From Parabacteroides chongii (lineage in GTDB: Bacteria; Bacteroidota; Bacteroidia; Bacteroidales; Tannerellaceae), in assembly GCF_029581355.1 (NCBI RefSeq), contig NZ_CP120849.1:4744501-4808500 (forward strand): a stretch of DNA of 64,000 bases, written 5' to 3'. The translations under genes were made by a program, and so were the position numbers. Position 1 is the stretch's first letter. The number at the start of each line of letters is the position of its first letter. This document shows positions 60,729 to 64,000 of this stretch, in pieces. The notes beneath the pieces are model-generated. The model had not been told where the DNA came from. It saw only the letters and a list, made by a program, of their open reading frames with translations, and ran no database searches.

Positions 60729-62858
60729 TTACTCGCTTTCGAGTTCAAGATTGGTCATCTTTTCTGTAATCATGAACGGATAATCGGGATATTCATACAG
60801 GCTGAAACGTGGTTCAGTCTTTCCCTCGCAATAATTCCAGATGCTGCGGTACTCCTTCACATCCTCTCCCATCTCTTCCAATTGCCGCAAATAGGCTGCC
60901 ACCGACTTGTTCTCTACAATATATACCTGCCCCAATTTATTGATGATCGGGCTATGGCGACGACCGGTATCATGGTCAAACCTCAAGATACGTTTTCCTT
61001 CGGCTGTCAATCCTACAGTCTTAAATGTCATACTCTTGCCTATTGCCGGAAGATTCAGCACGTTACGATCTGTCGCAGCGAACAGCAAATGATTCTCACG
61101 CAGGAAATTATACAGCTTCCTGCCCAAAGGACGCTTGTTGGTCACTATATCGTCCAGTTCAGCCAATTTATCATCAGGAACTCTTCCGAAAATCTTTTCT
61201 TCATGCTGTTCCTGGAGTGAACGGCTGTTTGGTGTGAATACGGCATAATTTTCATGGAAGCCTTTCACAGAAAAGGTGTAATAACAGATCACCCCGACAG
61301 AGTTGAGTGTTTGCCGCAATTTAGCCGTATGTCCGCGACGGGAAGCAGCAACGGTATAAACCAGCTGGTTCGTAATCACCCAACCGGCATCGAGTATCGC
61401 TTTTATAGCACGTTTTGCTTCCGGAGTTACCTCCAAAGGAGACTGGAAATGTGTTTGGATAATGAACTGGGAAACTCCGACAGTCGATGCTTTTTCCTTG
61501 AACTCTCTAAGGACAGAGACCAGTTCGTCGGTTATTCGCAAAGGCAGATAGGCCAGCAAACGCGATCCCAGACGGACCCGCTGCAACTCGGCCAACTTCT
61601 CCCCTTCCGGACGCAATTCATTCGCTTTGCGCTTCCGGACAGCCATCTTATAGACGGCATCCAATATTTTACGTAATGTAGCGTTCTGGCTCATCAAAGC
61701 ATCTCCGCCGGTGATCAGAATATCGCGCAGCTGGGCATCTTCTTCAAAATAATGCATCAAACGGCGTAACTTCTTATCCCATGTTTCTTTCGGCTTCAAT
61801 GCTTCAAAATCAAAGTTAAGACGCTCGCTCTGAAAATCATACATACGCTGGCAGGAAGCACACAAACCACCGCAGGCACGCCCCATTGAATCAGGGATCA
61901 GGATAGCAACTTCCGGATAACGGCGGTGAATATTATGTCCTTCCGGCAATAGCCATCCGGCAGCATTCGGTTTACCGGCTTCCACTATATCTTCTTTTTC
62001 CCAGGCTTTTATACTTCCATAGGTATCGACCAATTCATTTGAATAAAGGATATATGAGCGGATTGCCTGGTCGTCATATCCATCTTTTTCCGGATTCAGC
62101 AAAGACAGGTAATAAGGGGTGACGAAAAATGGCATACCTTTCTTCCTAGCCCGTGCAAGCAGATGCATCATTTCTTCCGAAAGAGATTCTCCCAGGAAAT
62201 AATTCAGTTCTGTCGGACTTTTGATTGCCAGAGACAAATGGAAACGTGCTGTATTCCACCATTCTTTCACCTGATCGTACTTTTCATCATAGGTCATTTC
62301 CGGTGAGAACTGAAAACGGGACGAAGGTGCATTCCTCCGCTCGATCTTACGGATCAGCCGCTTTATTATACGGTCTTTATTAGCCTCACGTATGGCAATA
62401 ACATCTTCATCCAATCCTGTAGGCCAGCGATTCATCTGGCGTTTTACCAAAGCACGATCCGGTTCCGCCACTTCCGGATGCTCCAGCAACATGAACTGAT
62501 GGTAAAGATCTATAAACAGGTCAGGCGAAACCTCTTCTGTTAATTTACCTGCCAGTAATTGCCAAAAATAAGTGATAGTCTGTATAGGCATCTCCTCACC
62601 GGTCGAAAGTTCATCTATCGGCGATCCGTCATATTCTATTAAAAGCAAAATACGCTTCGCCACGGCATTTCCCATATTACTGCCACCTCCGTTGATTTCA
62701 ATCCGGGAAGAAACAAACGAGCGTAGAGCCTCCCTGAACAGTTTCACGTTCAGACTCTCTTCCGCCATTGTCACCAAATGAGGAAAGTCCCTGTTAAACA
62801 CTCTGAGTAAATAAGAATTGTCGTACGTTAGTTCTTTTCTTTTAATCATAAACATCAC
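60729..62858 (-). CDS. KamA-family radical SAM aminomutase-like protein, long form
   Basis: This 709-residue protein has the radical SAM cluster motif CGGLCASC (CxxxCxxC, near residue 329) within a KamA-like core (about 280-660): DILITGGDALMSQ, LRITDELVSVL, QTHFQSPLEVTPEAKRAIKAILDAGW and NQLVYTVAASRRGHTAKLRQTL. Lysine 2,3-aminomutases are about 415 residues; here an extra N-terminal region of about 280 residues precedes the core. I do not recognise it. Several ATGs occur at the start (62858, 62855, 62849). The substrate is not established; PLP-binding Lys is not decided. Confidence 0.85.
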   Translation of the reverse strand: MMFMIKRKELTYDNSYLLRVFNRDFPHLVTMAEESLNVKLFREALRSFVSSRIEINGGGSNMGNAVAKRILLLIEYDGSPIDELSTGEEMPIQTITYFWQLLAGKLTEEVSPDLFIDLYHQFMLLEHPEVAEPDRALVKRQMNRWPTGLDEDVIAIREANKDRIIKRLIRKIERRNAPSSRFQFSPEMTYDEKYDQVKEWWNTARFHLSLAIKSPTELNYFLGESLSEEMMHLLARARKKGMPFFVTPYYLSLLNPEKDGYDDQAIRSYILYSNELVDTYGSIKAWEKEDIVEAGKPNAAGWLLPEGHNIHRRYPEVAILIPDSMGRACGGLCASCQRMYDFQSERLNFDFEALKPKETWDKKLRRLMHYFEEDAQLRDILITGGDALMSQNATLRKILDAVYKMAVRKRKANELRPEGEKLAELQRVRLGSRLLAYLPLRITDELVSVLREFKEKASTVGVSQFIIQTHFQSPLEVTPEAKRAIKAILDAGWVITNQLVYTVAASRRGHTAKLRQTLNSVGVICYYTFSVKGFHENYAVFTPNSRSLQEQHEEKIFGRVPDDKLAELDDIVTNKRPLGRKLYNFLRENHLLFAATDRNVLNLPAIGKSMTFKTVGLTAEGKRILRFDHDTGRRHSPIINKLGQVYIVENKSVAAYLRQLEEMGEDVKEYRSIWNYCEGKTEPRFSLYEYPDYPFMITEKMTNLELESE

Positions 62859-63127
62859 TGCTTTTTAGATAGATTAGAATAATATGTGAATCATGCCGCT
62901 TACCTGGAGAGATTATGTCCGGGGATACATTACACTTGTCTACAAATATAATATTTTTAATCGGAAACGCATGAATTTTCACTTTTAAAACATCCTAATT
63001 GATAAAATTTCAAGAGCAAAATGACATTCTTATGAGCTTTTTATTACATTTTGATTTCATTTCCGGATTTATATAAGAAAGAGGATATTTTTACTTTTAC
63101 ATAAACCTTGAAAAATATGAGTTAGAT

Positions 63128-63159
63128 TTTGTTTTTATCAAAAACTTTTTCTATCTTTG
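63128..63159 (+). promoter_or_regulatory. promoter of plus-strand small RNA candidate
   Basis: TTTG (63128-63131) and TATCTTTG (63152-63159) are separated by exactly 20 bp. Confidence 0.85.
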
Positions 63160-63165
63160 TAGAAA

Positions 63166-63259
63166 GTAATATTTGAGGCTAAAGCCTCTCATTTTAGGTA
63201 AAGGTATTGGTCATTATAAGTATTACGAAAAGTCTACTTGTGAAAGTAGACTTTTTTTT
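63166..63259 (+). ncRNA. candidate small RNA, about 94 nt
   Basis: Transcription from the promoter at 63128 would start near 63166. The RNA would hold a stem GAGGC/GCCTC (63175-63188, loop TAAA), an unstructured purine-rich middle, and an intrinsic terminator with a 10-bp stem (63230-63239 with 63244-63253) and eight T residues (63252-63259). No ATG or open frame of note lies inside, so a noncoding RNA is the simplest reading. It does not match an RNA family I recognise. Confidence 0.65.
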
Positions 63260-63321
63260 ATTTCATTATAGTCGAAACCGGCTTAACTACGACAAATCAA
63301 CCCATTAAAATTATAATATAC

Positions 63322-63531
63322 TAAAAAAGGTCCTACAAATACCTTGTAGAACCTCTTATATTTTACCTGCAATCCGGTAATCTTGCGGAGAGACAGGGTA
63401 ATGAACCCATCTCCTTATGTCGCTTTAATTCAACTCTTTATCAATATGTCAATGCCTTAGGGGGTACAATTTAGGTTTCAAAAAAGACGTTTATCTGTCG
63501 TCCTTTGACTGTTCATTGTCTGCCTAAAACT
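63322..63531 (-). ncRNA. candidate structured RNA, about 200 nt (size of 6S RNA)
   Basis: The minus-strand promoter at 63538-63569 would start an RNA near 63531. It ends at a terminator hairpin, 11-bp stem with one G-U (63328-63338 with 63344-63354) followed by six U. Inside are a local hairpin (63387-63414, GGAGA...TCTCC with GGGT...ACCC) and complementarity between the 5' part (GACAATGAAC) and the 3' part (GTTCAT...TGTC), giving a rod-like fold. Size, solitary gene and strong promoter fit 6S RNA, but I cannot confirm the family. tmRNA, RNase P and SRP motifs are absent. Confidence 0.6.
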
Positions 63532-63537
63532 TCGGTT

Positions 63538-63569
63538 CAAAGATACTGCTTCTTTTTGGATTACGCAAA
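63538..63569 (-). promoter_or_regulatory. promoter of minus-strand RNA candidate
   Basis: On the minus strand TTTG (63566-63569) and TATCTTTG (63538-63545) are separated by exactly 20 bp, a full consensus match. Confidence 0.85.
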
Positions 63570-63592
63570 TGTCTGAATATAAATGTTTCAGC

Positions 63593-63645
63593 TTAGGTGT
63601 AAGGTGCAAGCTATATATAGATATATACTTGCACCTTACACCTAA
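63593..63645. repeat. perfect 18-bp inverted repeat with AT loop
   Basis: TTAGGTGTAAGGTGCAAG (63593-63610) is the exact reverse complement of 63628-63645. The 17-base loop is TA-rich. The arms extend by GC with a one-base bulge. There is no T-run directly after. It lies 70 bp before the MATE gene. Confidence 0.85.
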
Positions 63646-63715
63646 AGCAAGAATCGGGTTGCTCCCATAAAATCCTATTACGTAATTTGCGGCTATTTTA
63701 TAAAATAACTCAATT

Positions 63716-64000
63716 ATGCAATTTACAAGTAAAGAAATTCGTCATATCACATATCCAGTATTAATCAGCCTATTAATGCAACAACTGATAGGATTAACAG
63801 ATACAGCATATTTAGGACGTGTAGGAGAAGTTGAATTAGGCGCATCGGCTGTAGCAAGTATGTATTATCTTGCCATTTATATGTTAGGGTTTGGTTTTAG
63901 TGTGGGTGCTCAAATTTTAATAGCCCGCCGTAATGGAGAAAAACAGTACCATCGCATAGGTGCTATTTTCATGCAAGGAACATTATTCTTATTAGTCATA
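63716..64000 (+). CDS. MATE-family efflux transporter (partial, 3' end outside window)
   Basis: The first 95 residues are visible. The start at 63716 gives MQFTSKEIRHITYPVLISLLMQQLIGLTDTAYLGRVG, the typical first helix and loop of MATE multidrug/oligosaccharide exporters (PxxxxxLxQxxxxxxDTxxxGxxG), followed by the second helix ASAVASMYYLAIYMLGFGFSVGAQILIARRNG. Such proteins export cationic drugs using Na+ or H+. The rest, and thus the subfamily, is not visible. Confidence 0.9.
   Translation, partial: MQFTSKEIRHITYPVLISLLMQQLIGLTDTAYLGRVGEVELGASAVASMYYLAIYMLGFGFSVGAQILIARRNGEKQYHRIGAIFMQGTLFLLVI

Larger units (their letters stand above)
62859..63715. other. 857-bp gene-free stretch with two small transcription units and a long palindrome
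   Basis: 62859-63120 is AT-rich and shows only the upstream region of the KamA gene, with a minus-strand TATATTTG at 62943-62950. 63128-63259 and 63322-63569 are two promoter-to-terminator units without frames, described separately. 63593-63645 is a palindrome. Confidence 0.8.

Noticed and set aside
63322..63531. tmRNA, RNase P RNA or SRP RNA
   Set aside because: No tRNA-like ends with an alanine acceptor, no RNase P core sequence and no SRP Alu/GGAA-tetraloop pattern are visible.

Overview
The window comes from a Bacteroidales chromosome and is most like Parabacteroides or a close relative. Direct signs are several promoters of the Bacteroidota type (TTTG, about 20 bp, TAnnTTTG) at 16718, 46116, 63128 and 63538, start sites that mostly lack a strong Shine-Dalgarno, LytTR/LytS two-component pairs, a CzcA-type pump fused to a TolC-type protein, lipoprotein fucosidases and a GLUG-repeat surface protein. 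The genus is an inference; no rRNA is present.

Layout. 1-1111: the end of a keto-acid dehydrogenase E1 gene and a flavodoxin. 1235-7983 (minus): GH29 fucosidase, then an operon Sua5 - sugar-phosphate transferase - ClC channel - fmt - DUF454. 8193-14521 (plus): recJ-recQ and two FtsX/MacB-type permeases. 14522-14936 is a repeat-rich spacer. 14937-18858: ThuA-like protein, SDR, amino-acid permease, GtrA. 18973-24761 (minus): two LytTR signalling cassettes, one containing a pseudokinase, separated by an outer-membrane barrel. 24775-30198: metal efflux adaptor and the CzcA-TolC fusion. 30467-35818 (minus): small acidic protein, the oxidative pentose-phosphate genes gnd-zwf-pgl, and an RclA-like flavoprotein. 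36050-38312: toxin-antitoxin pair and two AraC regulators.

38313-42772 is the accessory part: a DUF3987-like remnant between 36-bp inverted repeats, 22-bp periodic repeats, an HU/IHF-like gene overlapping a 1000-residue surface protein of mosaic base composition, and an internally deleted HxlR pseudogene. 42966-46085: arginase-family protein with a signal peptide, ketopantoate-reductase-like protein with its AraC neighbour, and tRNA-Lys(TTT). 46229-55678: GH95 fucosidase, ABC-F protein EttA, DUF1080 protein, MG2/TonB-plug-like protein, MscS channel and a 113-residue unknown protein. 55834-56138 is bounded by perfect 17-bp inverted repeats with a promoter-like box just inside one end, a candidate invertible promoter. 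56136-62858 (minus): COG2509-type flavoprotein, radA, an unknown protein, a DUF2148 protein and a KamA-family radical SAM enzyme. 62859-63715 holds two promoter-to-terminator units that look like small RNAs, and a long palindrome. The window ends inside a MATE transporter gene.

The most interesting leads are the candidate invertible segment at 55.8-56.1 kb, the two untranslated transcription units at 63.1-63.6 kb, the tandem kinase/pseudokinase, and intergenic tandem repeats with the same exact 22-bp period at separate sites. Everything rests on reading the sequence; no database search was possible.
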